Positions 15,609-23,775 are shown, counted from the first letter of the stretch. The stretch: DNA of 47,355 bases from Oscillospiraceae bacterium (GCA_015068025.1 SVLH01000013.1:1-47355), one strand, 5' to 3'. The notes: generated from the sequence alone by a model not told the origin. Numbers and translations: made by a program.

Positions 15609-15620
15609 TTGTCTGACACG

Positions 15621-15651
15621 AACAGCCCGTCCATTGGACGGGCTGTTTTTT
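15621..15651 (+). terminator. Terminator of the rpsF-ssb-rpsR operon
   Basis: A perfect 12-bp stem AACAGCCCGTCC / GGACGGGCTGTT (15621-15632 and 15636-15647) with loop ATT and a T6 tract. Confidence 0.93.
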
Positions 15652-16101
15652 GTGTTTTTGCCCAGAAACGGCAGAACCCCTCATTTCTCTTTTTAAAAAA
15701 AGAGAAACGGGCCGTTCACGGTCCAAAGAGAAAAATTGCCTTAGCAGGTGACCGCTCATTTGAAGAACTGCCTATGGTTGGGCGCGGCTGAAGCTGTTGC
15801 TGTCGGGGTAGGCCACCGTCACGCGGCACGGTGCGCAGTTCGTCGCGGGCTGCGGGGCGAAATATCCGGCCAAACCGAACCCGCGCCCAGCGCTGAAGCT
15901 AAAGTTTTTTGAGCTGTTTCTTTTCCAGACCAAAAGCGTTTTCTTTTGGACCGGGCGCGGTCTGTTTTCTTTGGCAAGATCAAAGAATACGGGGGGCGCA
16001 GTCTGGCGGGCGAGGTTTGTCTGATGGTATTTGCAGGCGGGTGTATCCGGGTTCCGGATTTTGGCACTGGGGATGGATGCGCTGTGGAAACAATACGAAA
16101 A
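15652..16101. other. 450-bp non-coding region with palindromes
   Basis: No gene with an SD site is seen. It contains TTTCTCTTTTT/AAAAAGAGAAA (15684-15694 and 15697-15707), GC-rich sequence around 15,780-15,900, and repeat copy B (15935-16000). Confidence 0.65.
15935..16000. repeat. Interspersed hairpin repeat, copy B
   Basis: Matches 5316-5380 over about 66 bp in the same orientation (by eye roughly four of five bases). Its core stem is TTCTTTG/CAAAGAA around GCAAGAT, shorter than in copy A. Confidence 0.75.
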
Positions 16102-16134
16102 GAAGAACGGCTGACGCCGTTCTTCCCTTTTTTA
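16102..16134. terminator. Terminator at the 3' end of spoIIP
   Basis: GAAGAACGGC / GCCGTTCTTC (16102-16111 and 16116-16125), loop TGAC. The minus strand, leaving spoIIP, has TTTTCG after the stem; the plus strand has CCTTTTTTT. Confidence 0.85.
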
Positions 16135-17301
16135 TCCTTCCTTGCTTTGCAGGACGTTCACCATCCCCTCCGCAAACAGCCGGGCGGCAATGGCGGCCTC
16201 CTCCGGGGAGTTTCCGGCAGCGCCGACTTCCACCAGCAGCGAGCCGGTGGTGGCGTGCTGATTATAGCGGGAGGAGCGCAGCAGCAGCGGCCGCATCAGC
16301 GTGGGATAGGCTTCCAGCAGCGTTTCCTGAATGGCCACCGCCAGACGCAGGTTTTCCATCCAGTCGGGGTGGGAAAGGCCGCTGCCGTCGCTGCCCATCA
16401 CCAGCGTCAGCTGCGCTGCGGTGGTGCGGTCATCAATGGCGGAGACCACCTTGTATTCGTTGCCCTCCGTGTCCTCCACGGCGTCCCGGTGGACATCCAG
16501 CACGAACCGGATGGAGGGGTACTGAGCCAGATAGCTCTTGATGGCCGAGAGCGATCGGTCATAGGCGCCGGAGTAGTTGGGATAGTCGTACAGCGTCCGG
16601 TCGTGCAGCACCGGAATGCCCGCCGCCGCAAACACCGCCGCCATTTCGTCTCCTGCCTTGACCACATTGTAGCGGGAATCCGTAGTGCGGCGGTCACCGG
16701 ACCAGACCAGAGAAGTTCCCTCCGTGGGCGTATAGGCTTCGCTGCCGTGGGTGTGGATGATGAGGATCTGTGGCGCGTCTACATCCTCTGCCAGCTGCGC
16801 GGCAAAGGGGCGGCGCAGGGCTTCCTCCGTCAGGGTGTGGGGCGAGGAATTGCTGATATAGGTGCGCCCGCAGACGGTGTAGCCCGCGGGATCGGTGGGA
16901 ACGAGGGTCTTGGCCGGCACGCCGTTATCCACCGTTACTGGGGTGTCCAGCGGCGTTTCCTCCACCGGAACGGAGGTCTCCTCCCGTTCCTCCGGGGCAA
17001 GGGGAACAAATTCCGGTGCGGTTTCTTCCACATTCCACAGCTCTGCCACGGAGAGGCGGGCGGCGCCCAGCAGGGGCGACTCGCCGATGGTCAGTACCGT
17101 GGCGGCGGAGAGCGTGTCCTGCGGCCACAGATCGCCCAGCTCCCACCGCAGCGCCTCCAGCGGCAGCGCCCGTCGCAGACTGCGAGTGGCCGCGGATACG
17201 GAGTCGCTTCCGGCGGTGGCGGAGACCGTCCAGAGGACGGCGGCAGAGAGCAGCAGGGCTTGCGTTCGCTGCAGCGCCTTGGGCACGCGGAGCTTCTTCA
17301 T
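16132..17301 (-). CDS. spoIIP: Stage II sporulation protein P
   Basis: A 389-residue membrane-anchored peptidoglycan hydrolase of the engulfment machinery (with SpoIID and SpoIIM), having amidase and endopeptidase activity. A signal/anchor helix covers about residues 12-30 and is followed by an acidic, Pro-rich linker. The catalytic domain opens with I-L-I-I-H-T-H-G-S-E-A-Y (motif HTHGSEAY at 183-190), continues with D-V-H-R-D-A, and ends with L-V-E-V-G-A-A-G-N-S. The ATG at 17301 lies 8 nt after GGAGG; upstream GTG and ATG codons overlap that site. It is separated from nfo by the nfo terminator, so it likely has its own promoter in the short gap, which I could not identify. Confidence 0.93.
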   Translation of the reverse strand: MKKLRVPKALQRTQALLLSAAVLWTVSATAGSDSVSAATRSLRRALPLEALRWELGDLWPQDTLSAATVLTIGESPLLGAARLSVAELWNVEETAPEFVPLAPEEREETSVPVEETPLDTPVTVDNGVPAKTLVPTDPAGYTVCGRTYISNSSPHTLTEEALRRPFAAQLAEDVDAPQILIIHTHGSEAYTPTEGTSLVWSGDRRTTDSRYNVVKAGDEMAAVFAAAGIPVLHDRTLYDYPNYSGAYDRSLSAIKSYLAQYPSIRFVLDVHRDAVEDTEGNEYKVVSAIDDRTTAAQLTLVMGSDGSGLSHPDWMENLRLAVAIQETLLEAYPTLMRPLLLRSSRYNQHATTGSLLVEVGAAGNSPEEAAIAARLFAEGMVNVLQSKEG

Positions 17302-17347
17302 GCACATCACCTCCGGGACAACCTATGCGCCGGAGGCGACATCTATG

Positions 17348-17380
17348 CAAAAAACAGCCGCCCCGAGTAGGGGCGGCTGT
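17348..17380 (-). terminator. Terminator of nfo
   Basis: ACAGCCGCCCC / GGGGCGGCTGT (17354-17364 and 17370-17380), loop GAGTA. On the minus strand it is followed by TTTTTTGC. Confidence 0.9.
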
Positions 17381-17385
17381 GTGCT

Positions 17386-18216
17386 TCAGTTCGCAAGGCT
17401 GCGCAGCAGCGCGATCTCCGCAGCATAACCGGGCAGCTCGTTGGGCGTCTCCAGACAGAAAGGCAGGTGTTTCAGCACCGGGTGGTTCACGATCCGCGCC
17501 AGCGCCTCCAGTCCGATGCAGCCCTCTCCGATGCGGGCGTGACGGTCTTTCCGGGCACCGCGGGGGTTCAGGCTGTCGTTGAGGTGGACGGCTTTCAGGC
17601 GGTGCAGGCCGACAATACGGTCGAATTCCGCCAGTACGCCATCCAGATCGCCGATGATGTCATAGCCTGCGTCGGAGACGTGGCAGGTGTCCAGGCACAC
17701 GCCCACTTTGTCCGACAATTCAACGCGGGTCAGGATCTCCCGCAGCTCCTCAAAACTTCCGCCCACCTCGCTGCCCTTCCCTGCCATGGTCTCCAGCAGG
17801 ACGGTGGTGGTCTGCTCCGGGCGGAGGATGGCGTTGAGCCCCTCGGCAATGAGGGCAATGCCGGCCTCTGTTCCCTGTCCCACATGGCTGCCGGGGTGGA
17901 AGTTGTAATACTGGCCGGGAATGTGCTCCAGCCGGGTCAGGTCGTCCGCCATGGTTTCCCGGGCAAAGACGCGGTTTTTCTCCTCCGCGCCGCAGAGGTT
18001 CAGGGTGTAGGGCGCGTGGGCAATGATGGGCGCAAAGCCTTGTCGTGCAAGCAGTTCCGTCAGCGCCGCGGCGTCGGCGATGTCCAGCGGTTTGGCGCGG
18101 CTTCCTCTGGGATTGCGGGTGAAAAACTGAAAAGTGTCCGCCCCCAGCTCCTGCGCCTGCCGCCCCATGGCGGCAAAGCCCGCGGAGGAGGACAGATGGC
18201 AGCCGATGTGCAGCAT
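17386..18216 (-). CDS. nfo: Endonuclease IV
   Basis: A 276-residue zinc-dependent TIM-barrel AP endonuclease of base-excision repair. Expected landmarks are present: I-G-C-H-L-S-S at the start, [12 protein letters not shown], the metal ligand His in [40 protein letters not shown] and the C-terminal C-L-E-T-P. The size is normal (about 280). The ATG at 18216 has AGGAGG 6 nt upstream. It works in the same pathway as the exonuclease III at 7,520, but the genes are unlinked. Confidence 0.96.
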   Translation of the reverse strand: MLHIGCHLSSSAGFAAMGRQAQELGADTFQFFTRNPRGSRAKPLDIADAAALTELLARQGFAPIIAHAPYTLNLCGAEEKNRVFARETMADDLTRLEHIPGQYYNFHPGSHVGQGTEAGIALIAEGLNAILRPEQTTTVLLETMAGKGSEVGGSFEELREILTRVELSDKVGVCLDTCHVSDAGYDIIGDLDGVLAEFDRIVGLHRLKAVHLNDSLNPRGARKDRHARIGEGCIGLEALARIVNHPVLKHLPFCLETPNELPGYAAEIALLRSLAN

Positions 18217-18291
18217 AAGAAGCCTCCTGTGTTTTTTCTTCAGTATACCACGATCTGTCGGCGCTGTCGGGGGCAAAAGCAACAAAATCTG

Positions 18292-18456
18292 TCAGGCAAT
18301 GTCCTGCTGCCCCGGCAGGGATGGCTCCTCCTCCAGAAACAGCGACTCTGCCTGCTGCTGGGCAGCCATCAGTTCCTCCCGCAGATGCTGCAGAGCGGCT
18401 TCGGCGTCGGTGAGTGCGTTGAACAGCAGCAGATATTCTTTGGAAATAGGCTTCAT
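18292..18456 (-). CDS. 54-residue coiled-coil small protein
   Basis: A short acidic protein, mostly one predicted amphipathic helix: L-L-F-N-A-L-T-D-A-E-A-A-L-Q-H-L-R-E-E-L, then A-A-Q-Q-Q-A-E-S-L-F-L-E-E-E, ending in a Pro/Gly/Gln tail. I know no named family. The ATG at 18456 has a strong GGAGG 7 nt upstream (the context AAGGAGGATAC is also used by the 25-codon gene at 46,963), and codon use is like the core genes, so it is likely real. It lies alone between nfo and the divergent kinase gene, with no clear T-tract terminator of its own. Confidence 0.65.
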   Translation of the reverse strand: MKPISKEYLLLFNALTDAEAALQHLREELMAAQQQAESLFLEEEPSLPGQQDIA

Positions 18457-18613
18457 ATGGTATCCTCCTTTTTCATAAGCCACAAAATGTTGTTCGGATA
18501 CCCTTATCATACACAGGCGCCGTGGCAGATGCTGTCCGATTTTGTCGAGAGATTGTGAAAAAAGAAAAAGGATGCGGAAGAGGGCAGAATGTGGGGAAAT
18601 TTTGCCGCAGCCC

Positions 18614-18642
18614 TTGCCCCGGAATGAGGGGGATGGTATGAT
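18614..18642 (+). promoter_or_regulatory. Promoter of the kinase-ECF operon
   Basis: TTGCCC (18614-18619), 17 nt, TATGAT (18637-18642). Transcription would start near 18,649, which rules out the in-frame ATG at 18638 as the start and supports the GTG at 18668. Confidence 0.6.
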
Positions 18643-18667
18643 ACACGGGAGAAAGGGGGCGCACGGC

Positions 18668-19729
18668 GTGGAAAACAGAGATTTTTTGCGGGAGCAGTGC
18701 GCCCGTTACCCGGCGCTGCGGGCGCAGGACTTGCTGAAAGCCGTCCACCAGAGCGTGTTCGGCTGCGGACACTTCGTGACGGACGAGGCATCTGCCGCAG
18801 CGCGGCTCCGGGAGGAATTGGCTGGTTATGTGCCCGCGGAGGGCCCGGATGTGGAACTGCTGGGCGGCAAATTCGGCCGCGTGCATCTGTGTGTCCTTCG
18901 CCACGGTCTGACGGAGGTGACATTGCTGAAGATGTTCCTCCTCTCGGCGCAGGAGAAATGCGGTAGCGCCGTGGAGGCGGAATTTCTGCTGGAAGAAGTG
19001 CTGACGCTGGCAAAGGACGGCGTGCTGCCTGTTGGATATGAGGAAATGGCTTCTGCCGCAGAACGCTGGCGCGCTGCGGGCTATCCCCTCTGCCGCCATT
19101 CCGCGGAATTTCGTGCCGCTTACGCCCCCGCCTATCGGGTGGTGCGGCGGGAGATGGCATGGGCGCTGCCCCTGTTTGCCGCCATCGACCGCAAGCTGGC
19201 GGAGAACGGCCGTGTGGTACTGGCCATCGAGGGCGGCGCCGGCAGCGGAAAGACCACGCTGGCGGACTTGCTGCGGCGCGTTTACGGCGCGGTGGTGTTT
19301 CATATGGATGATTTCTTCCTCCGCCCCGAACAGCGGACGCAGGCGCGGCTGGAAGATCCGGGCGGAAACGTGGATCGGGAACGAGTTTTGGAGGAGATTT
19401 TGCAGCCTATCTCCCGCGGCGAGGGCGTCGTGCACTATCGACCCTACGACTGCGCCGCACAGGCGCTGGGGAGGGCGGTGACAGAATTCCCTGCTGCGCT
19501 TACCGTTGTGGAGGGCGCGTACAGTATGCACCCGGAACTGGCGGGACACTATGACCTGTCCGTATTTCTGCGGCAAACGCCGGAGACCCAGCGCCGCCGC
19601 GTTCTGCACCGAAACGGGCAAGAGATGGCACAGCGCTTTTTCTCCACATGGATCCCCATGGAGAACCGGTATTTTGAAGTTTTTGACACGGCGAATCGCT
19701 GTGATCTGATTCTGGAGGTGGAACCGTGA
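18668..19729 (+). CDS. P-loop kinase with an unknown N-terminal domain
   Basis: A 353-residue protein in two parts. Residues 1-170 form a domain I cannot name, with V-H-Q-S-V-F-G-C-G-H-F near 26-36, G-G-K-F-G-R-V-H-L near 66-74, and G-Y-P-x-C-R-H-S-A-E-F-x-x-A-Y-x-P-A-Y-R-V near 138-158; these His/Tyr/Arg-rich patches look conserved or catalytic. Residues 180-353 are a uridine-kinase/phosphoribulokinase-like P-loop domain with Walker A G-G-A-G-S-G-K-T-T (189-197), H-M-D-D-F-F (212-217) and G-N-V-D-R-E-R-V. It probably phosphorylates a small hydroxylated metabolite. Its stop overlaps the start of an ECF S component by 4 nt (GTGA), so the two are translationally coupled and the imported molecule is the likely substrate. 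The start GTG has AAAGGGGG 8 nt upstream. Confidence 0.75.
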   Translation: MENRDFLREQCARYPALRAQDLLKAVHQSVFGCGHFVTDEASAAARLREELAGYVPAEGPDVELLGGKFGRVHLCVLRHGLTEVTLLKMFLLSAQEKCGSAVEAEFLLEEVLTLAKDGVLPVGYEEMASAAERWRAAGYPLCRHSAEFRAAYAPAYRVVRREMAWALPLFAAIDRKLAENGRVVLAIEGGAGSGKTTLADLLRRVYGAVVFHMDDFFLRPEQRTQARLEDPGGNVDRERVLEEILQPISRGEGVVHYRPYDCAAQALGRAVTEFPAALTVVEGAYSMHPELAGHYDLSVFLRQTPETQRRRVLHRNGQEMAQRFFSTWIPMENRYFEVFDTANRCDLILEVEP

Positions 19730-20265
19730 AGCAAAGCATCAGACAAAGGGCGCTCCTCCGATTGCTGTATGCCTCGGCCTGCCTTGCTCTGTGCATGGTG
19801 CTGCCCTTCCTGACGGGGCAAATCCCGCAGATCGGCAGTATGCTCAGCCCCATGCACATCCCTGTGTTTCTGGCGGGATTCCTGTGCGGCCCGTGGTGGG
19901 CTGTGGCGGTGGGCGTTACGGCTCCGCTGCTGCGGTATCTGTGGTTGGGTATGCCGCCTCTGCTGACTGCCGTTGCCATGAGTTTTGAACTGGCTGCTTA
20001 CGGGCTGGTGTCCGGCGTGCTCTATGCAAAGCTTCCCCGCAGAAACGGCAGTATCTATGCTGCGCTGCTCTCTGCCATGGTGCTGGGACGCATCGTCTGG
20101 GGTGCTGCCATGGTGGTGATCTCCGGTGTTTCTAAAACGGCATTTACGTGGGCGTCTTTTCTGGCAGGCGCCTTCACCAACGCCGTGCCGGGCATCATCG
20201 TCCACATCCTGCTGATCCCTGTGCTTGTCATGGCGCTGCGCCGCGCCGGATTGATCCGAGGATAA
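19726..20265 (+). CDS. ECF transporter S component
   Basis: A 179-residue membrane protein with about six hydrophobic segments, the size and pattern of an energy-coupling-factor substrate-binding subunit. M-H-I-P-V-F-L-A-G-F-L-C-G-P near the first third and P-P-L-L-T-A-V-A-M-S-F-E-L-A-A-Y-G-L fit the PF12822-type group. It would work with a shared EcfA/A'/T module, none of which is in this window, so it is a group II (stand-alone) S component. The vitamin or nucleoside it binds is not evident. The GTG start overlaps the kinase stop; a terminator follows. Coupling to a kinase suggests metabolic trapping of the imported compound. Confidence 0.85.
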   Translation: MKQSIRQRALLRLLYASACLALCMVLPFLTGQIPQIGSMLSPMHIPVFLAGFLCGPWWAVAVGVTAPLLRYLWLGMPPLLTAVAMSFELAAYGLVSGVLYAKLPRRNGSIYAALLSAMVLGRIVWGAAMVVISGVSKTAFTWASFLAGAFTNAVPGIIVHILLIPVLVMALRRAGLIRG

Positions 20266-20270
20266 AAAAG

Positions 20271-20311
20271 ATCCTCCTGCAACCCTGAAAAGCGCTGCAG
20301 GAGGGATTTTT
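20271..20311 (+). terminator. Terminator of the kinase-ECF operon
   Basis: ATCCTCCTGCA (20271-20281) pairs with TGCAGGAGGGAT (20296-20307) with one bulged base; TTTTT follows. Confidence 0.88.
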
Positions 20312-20315
20312 ATGC

Positions 20316-20348
20316 AAAAAGCACCCGCGGCCGCGGCCGCGGGTGCTT
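20316..20348 (-). terminator. Terminator of the NSS transporter gene
   Basis: A 30-bp GC-rich palindrome (20319-20348) from AAGCACCC to GGGTGCTT. Read on the minus strand it is followed by TTTTTGC, ending the ridA-tnaA-NSS direction. Confidence 0.88.
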
Positions 20349-20377
20349 CGTTATGCAAGAGACGCTTTGTGCGGAGA

Positions 20378-21799
20378 TTAGCCGATGGAAACCTTGTTGA
20401 CCAGGAAGTACCAGGCACCGCCGACCAGAGCCACCAGAGCCAGGAAGCAGTAGCCATACTTGCCCAGAGGATAGAACCAGCTGCCAATGGGCTTCTTTCC
20501 ACCTTCGTTGACAGCCGCCAGAGCGGTATCCTTCTTGAGAACCCAGAAGAACATGATGCCGGCCAGCAGAGCGCCCAGGGGGCAGATGTACACGGACACC
20601 AGATCCATCCACTGGGAGGTCCAGGGCTGGATAATCACGGAAACAACAGCGCCAATGATGCCGATCACGGCAACGCCAACGCCGCGCTTGAGGTGCAGCT
20701 TCTCCTGCAGGAAGGCCACGGGAGCCTCATACAGGTTGACGATGGAGCTGACACCTGCAAACAGAACGGCCACAAAGAAGACCATACCGACAATCTTGCC
20801 GCCGACCATGCCGTTGAGCACGCTGACCAGATAGATGAACATCAGACCCGGGCCGGAGGAGGAGGGCTCCATACCGCCGACACCCATTGCGGGCAGGATG
20901 ACCAGCATAGCCAGCAGAGCGGCCATGGTGTCAAACAGAGCGACGTTGCGGGCGGAGGAGGGGATATCCTCGCTCTTGGACAGGTAGGAACCGTAGATCA
21001 CGGAGCCGTTACCTGCAACAGACAGGGAGAAGAACGCCTGACCGAAGGCAAACAGCCAAACTTCCCAGTTCAGCAGGCCGGCGGGATCCAGAGTGAAGAT
21101 GTACTTGTAGCCGTTGGAAGCGCCGTCCAGCGTGGCGATGTAGATTGCCAGACCCACAAACAGGAAGAACAGGACGGGCATCATGATCTTGTTGGCCTTT
21201 TCAATACCGGAGGCAATACCCATAGCCATAATAATCAGGGAGACCACCAGGCCGATGATCTGCCACACACCGTTGCCCAGAGTGAACAGACCCTGTTTGA
21301 ACATCATGCCGATGGCTTCGCCCAGAGAGCCAGCCTCGGGAGCGGTGCGGATGAACTCGTTCAGGATGCCCACTTCGGGATTCAGTTCGGTGCCCATGGC
21401 AAACAGATTGCCGGACAGAGCCAGCCAGGTGTACTTGAAGATCCAGCCCAGAACCACGGTGTAGCCGATAGCCAGCATCATGGAACCGATAATGGGGAGC
21501 GCACCGATGGCTTCGCCGATACCTTTCTTGCCGGTGCGGTCCTCGGTACACTTACCGAAGGCACCGACGGGGCCGGCAGCGGCCCAGCGGCCGAGGGCAA
21601 ACTCCTCGATGACGCCGGAGGCGCCGATCAGCAGAACGAAAATGAAGTAGGGGATCAGGAAGGTCAGGCCGCCGTACTTGGAGACCATGATGGGGAAACG
21701 CCAGATGTTGCCCATGCCGACGGCGGAACCGATGCAAGCGAGGATAAAGCCCCACTTGCTCTTAAAGCCGTCGCGCTTTTCCAGAGTTTGAGTGCTCAT
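20378..21799 (-). CDS. Sodium-dependent amino acid transporter (NSS family), probable tryptophan importer
   Basis: A 473-residue membrane protein of the neurotransmitter:sodium symporter family, with about 11-12 helices. Helix 1 has the unwound ion/substrate motif G-S-A-V-G-M-G-N-I-W-R-F-P, and the conserved A-F-F-S-L-S of helix 6 is present. Family members such as TnaT of Symbiobacterium and MhsT of Bacillus import tryptophan or other hydrophobic amino acids with Na+. Substrate is inferred from its place directly downstream of a tryptophanase-like gene on the same strand. The 193-bp gap holds a strong hairpin, so expression relative to tnaA may be reduced or separately set. The ATG at 21799 has AAGGAG 7 nt upstream. 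Confidence 0.9.
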   Translation of the reverse strand: MSTQTLEKRDGFKSKWGFILACIGSAVGMGNIWRFPIMVSKYGGLTFLIPYFIFVLLIGASGVIEEFALGRWAAAGPVGAFGKCTEDRTGKKGIGEAIGALPIIGSMMLAIGYTVVLGWIFKYTWLALSGNLFAMGTELNPEVGILNEFIRTAPEAGSLGEAIGMMFKQGLFTLGNGVWQIIGLVVSLIIMAMGIASGIEKANKIMMPVLFFLFVGLAIYIATLDGASNGYKYIFTLDPAGLLNWEVWLFAFGQAFFSLSVAGNGSVIYGSYLSKSEDIPSSARNVALFDTMAALLAMLVILPAMGVGGMEPSSSGPGLMFIYLVSVLNGMVGGKIVGMVFFVAVLFAGVSSIVNLYEAPVAFLQEKLHLKRGVGVAVIGIIGAVVSVIIQPWTSQWMDLVSVYICPLGALLAGIMFFWVLKKDTALAAVNEGGKKPIGSWFYPLGKYGYCFLALVALVGGAWYFLVNKVSIG

Positions 21800-21820
21800 A
21801 GAGTAACTCCTTTTCCTTTT

Positions 21821-21869
21821 TAATAAAAGGCGGCGTCCGTGAAAACGATTCAATTTACACGGACGCCGC
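21821..21869 (-). terminator. Hairpin between tnaA-like and NSS genes (terminator or attenuator)
   Basis: GCGGCGTCCGTG / CACGGACGCCGC, a 12-bp perfect stem (21830-21841 and 21858-21869), followed on the minus strand by CCTTTTATT and then the SD of the transporter. It can act as a partial terminator between the two genes. Confidence 0.75.
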
Positions 21870-21992
21870 GGTTCACACACATTGCACTTGGCACACACTT
21901 TCCACGCGGCGCGCCTTACGCAAAATTTTCTGCCGGACCCTCACGCAAATTCTGTGCAGCGGGAAGGACACACATAAAGCAAGGGGAGATGA

Positions 21993-23639
21993 TTACTTCT
22001 CCTCGTTGGCGTAGGGCTCGAGGAAGCAGTGGAAGTGACGCATGGGCAGGTTCTTGCCGGAGACGATGCGCATGTTGGGGATGTTCTCGCGATCCTTGTA
22101 CAGCTCGGAGACAGCCTCGATGACGTAGTCCAGATGCTCCTTGGTCAGCTGGCTGCGGTTGATGGCGAAACGGACAACGTTGCACACCTCAGCCTGCTGC
22201 TCGGGAGTCTTCAGGTCGTACTCCATGGAGTAGTCGCCCAGCTCGGAAGTACGGATGCCGTAACGACGGATCAGCTCCATGGAGAAGCCCTGGCCGGCGA
22301 AGGTCTCGTGGCCGCGCTTGCCGTCGAAGAACTGGGTCATGTCGATGTACACGCCGTGGCCGCCTGCGGGCAGGATGACGCCCTTGACGCCGGCATTGTA
22401 GAAGCCCTCGGCCAGGTAGTTGCACTGGGAGATACGGTCGTGCAGATACTGGAAGTTGCAGGACTCCTTCAGACCGACGGCCAGAGCCATCATGTCACGG
22501 CCGGACATGCCGCCGTAAGAGTCGTTGCCGTAGCAGGAGATCTGCTTCACCTTCAGGCGGACGCCCACGTCGAAGGTCAGGTTGCCGTTCTCGTCGAAGT
22601 CGGAGAAGTTCTTCCAGAACAGACCCTTGTCGCGGAAGGCCAGCATACCGCCCATGTTGGCGTGGCCGTCCTTCTTGGCGGACATGCAGAACGCGTCGCA
22701 GTAGGAGAACATCTCGGTGGCGATGTAGCCGATGTCCTTATCCTCGTAACCGTCCTCGTTCATCTTGATGAAGTAGGCGTTCTCGGCCCAGCGGGCGGTA
22801 TCCAGCACGAAGGGAATGTTGTACTTGTGAGCGATCTCGGAAGTGGCGCGGATGTTGGCCATGGAAACGGCCTGGCCGCAGACGGGGTTGTTGGTGATGC
22901 ACATGAACACCAGGGGCACATTCTCGGGGCCGACGCCCTGGATCAGCTGCTCCAGCTTCTCCAGATCCATGTTGCCCTTGAACGGGTTCTTCTCGTACTT
23001 GCCGCCCTCGGGAACTTCGTACAGCAGCTCCTTGTTGTACAGGTTGCGGGGGATGGAGCCCATCTGCTTGATATTGCCCTCGGTGGTGTCGAAGTGGCCG
23101 TTGGAGGGGATGGTGAACACCTTGCCGGGATAACGCTCGGCCAGGATCTTCTTCACGATCTCCATCAGGACGGATTCAGCGGCGCGGCCCTGCTGGATGA
23201 TGAAGGCGTTGGGACGCTCCATCTGTGCGGCGCCGCCGTTGAACAATCCGCCCTCATACTCGCACAGGTACAGCTCGTCCATCAGTTTGTCAACGTCCTT
23301 GCAGCCGGTGCGGATCAGGTCGATGGAATTCTTCCAGTTCTTCTCGCCGCCGCGCTCAAAGATGTCGCGGAACGCGTCCAGCAGGCAGTAGTAGCCGTTG
23401 TTGCGGCCGTAAGCCTCGTCGCCCAGCATCAGGGCAGACCACTGCACGTCGGTCATGGCGGTGGTGCCGGAGTCGGACAGCATGTCAACGGTCAGCATAC
23501 CGGCGGGGAAAGCGAACTCATTCCAGTGAGTTGCATTCAGAGCACGCTCGCGCTGCTCCACGGTAACTTCGGGAAGGTGACGGACAGCATAGGTGTAGGA
23601 ATGGGGGGTTGCTGCCTTCAGGGGATACTGCTTAGCCAT
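21993..23639 (-). CDS. tnaA: Tryptophanase-like PLP beta-eliminating lyase, long form
   Basis: A 548-residue PLP enzyme of the tryptophanase/tyrosine phenol-lyase family; TnaA of E. coli has 471. PLP is bound by Lys323 in S-A-K-K-D (equivalent to Lys270). D-S-G-T-T (56-60), G-D-E-A-Y (73-77), Q-G-R-A-A-E (R152) and D-T-A-R-W-A-E-N-A-Y-F are conserved. The two residues that mark tryptophan indole-lyase are kept: Asp184 in F-D-T-T-E-G (Asp137 of E. coli) and His535 in M-R-H-F (His463); tyrosine phenol-lyases have Thr and Phe there. So tryptophan to indole, pyruvate and ammonia is the best guess. An insertion of about 46 residues (near 95-145) precedes the Arg loop. GGAGG lies 9 nt before the ATG. 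ridA is upstream and an NSS transporter downstream. Confidence 0.82.
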   Translation of the reverse strand: MAKQYPLKAATPHSYTYAVRHLPEVTVEQRERALNATHWNEFAFPAGMLTVDMLSDSGTTAMTDVQWSALMLGDEAYGRNNGYYCLLDAFRDIFERGGEKNWKNSIDLIRTGCKDVDKLMDELYLCEYEGGLFNGGAAQMERPNAFIIQQGRAAESVLMEIVKKILAERYPGKVFTIPSNGHFDTTEGNIKQMGSIPRNLYNKELLYEVPEGGKYEKNPFKGNMDLEKLEQLIQGVGPENVPLVFMCITNNPVCGQAVSMANIRATSEIAHKYNIPFVLDTARWAENAYFIKMNEDGYEDKDIGYIATEMFSYCDAFCMSAKKDGHANMGGMLAFRDKGLFWKNFSDFDENGNLTFDVGVRLKVKQISCYGNDSYGGMSGRDMMALAVGLKESCNFQYLHDRISQCNYLAEGFYNAGVKGVILPAGGHGVYIDMTQFFDGKRGHETFAGQGFSMELIRRYGIRTSELGDYSMEYDLKTPEQQAEVCNVVRFAINRSQLTKEHLDYVIEAVSELYKDRENIPNMRIVSGKNLPMRHFHCFLEPYANEEK

Positions 23640-23775
23640 AATACTTTACCTCCAATTGTTGTTGGGTGCGGTTCGCACCAATATTTCAGAGGATACCCCG
23701 GTCGTCGAAGGGCAGACTTCCCATGTCTGCCTTTGCGCCTAGCGGACAGTATCATTGCAGGGATGCCGGATAAGA
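23640..23775 (-). promoter_or_regulatory. Leader between ridA and the tryptophanase gene
   Basis: A 136-bp gap without a clear promoter. On the minus strand it can form GGCAGAC/GTCTGCC and, close to the SD, GGTGCG/CGCACC with loop AAC. Neither is followed by a T-tract. No TnaC-like leader peptide with a critical Trp and stalling Pro was found. Confidence 0.4.

Noticed and set aside
20319-20348. A protein-binding palindrome (it contains repeated GCGGCCGC)
   Set aside because: Its position after a stop codon and T-tract on the minus strand are explained by a terminator.
23640-23775. A possible TnaC-like leader peptide before the tryptophanase gene
   Set aside because: An open frame with one Trp exists on the minus strand, but it has no SD site, no stop before the lyase gene, and no Trp-Pro stalling pattern.
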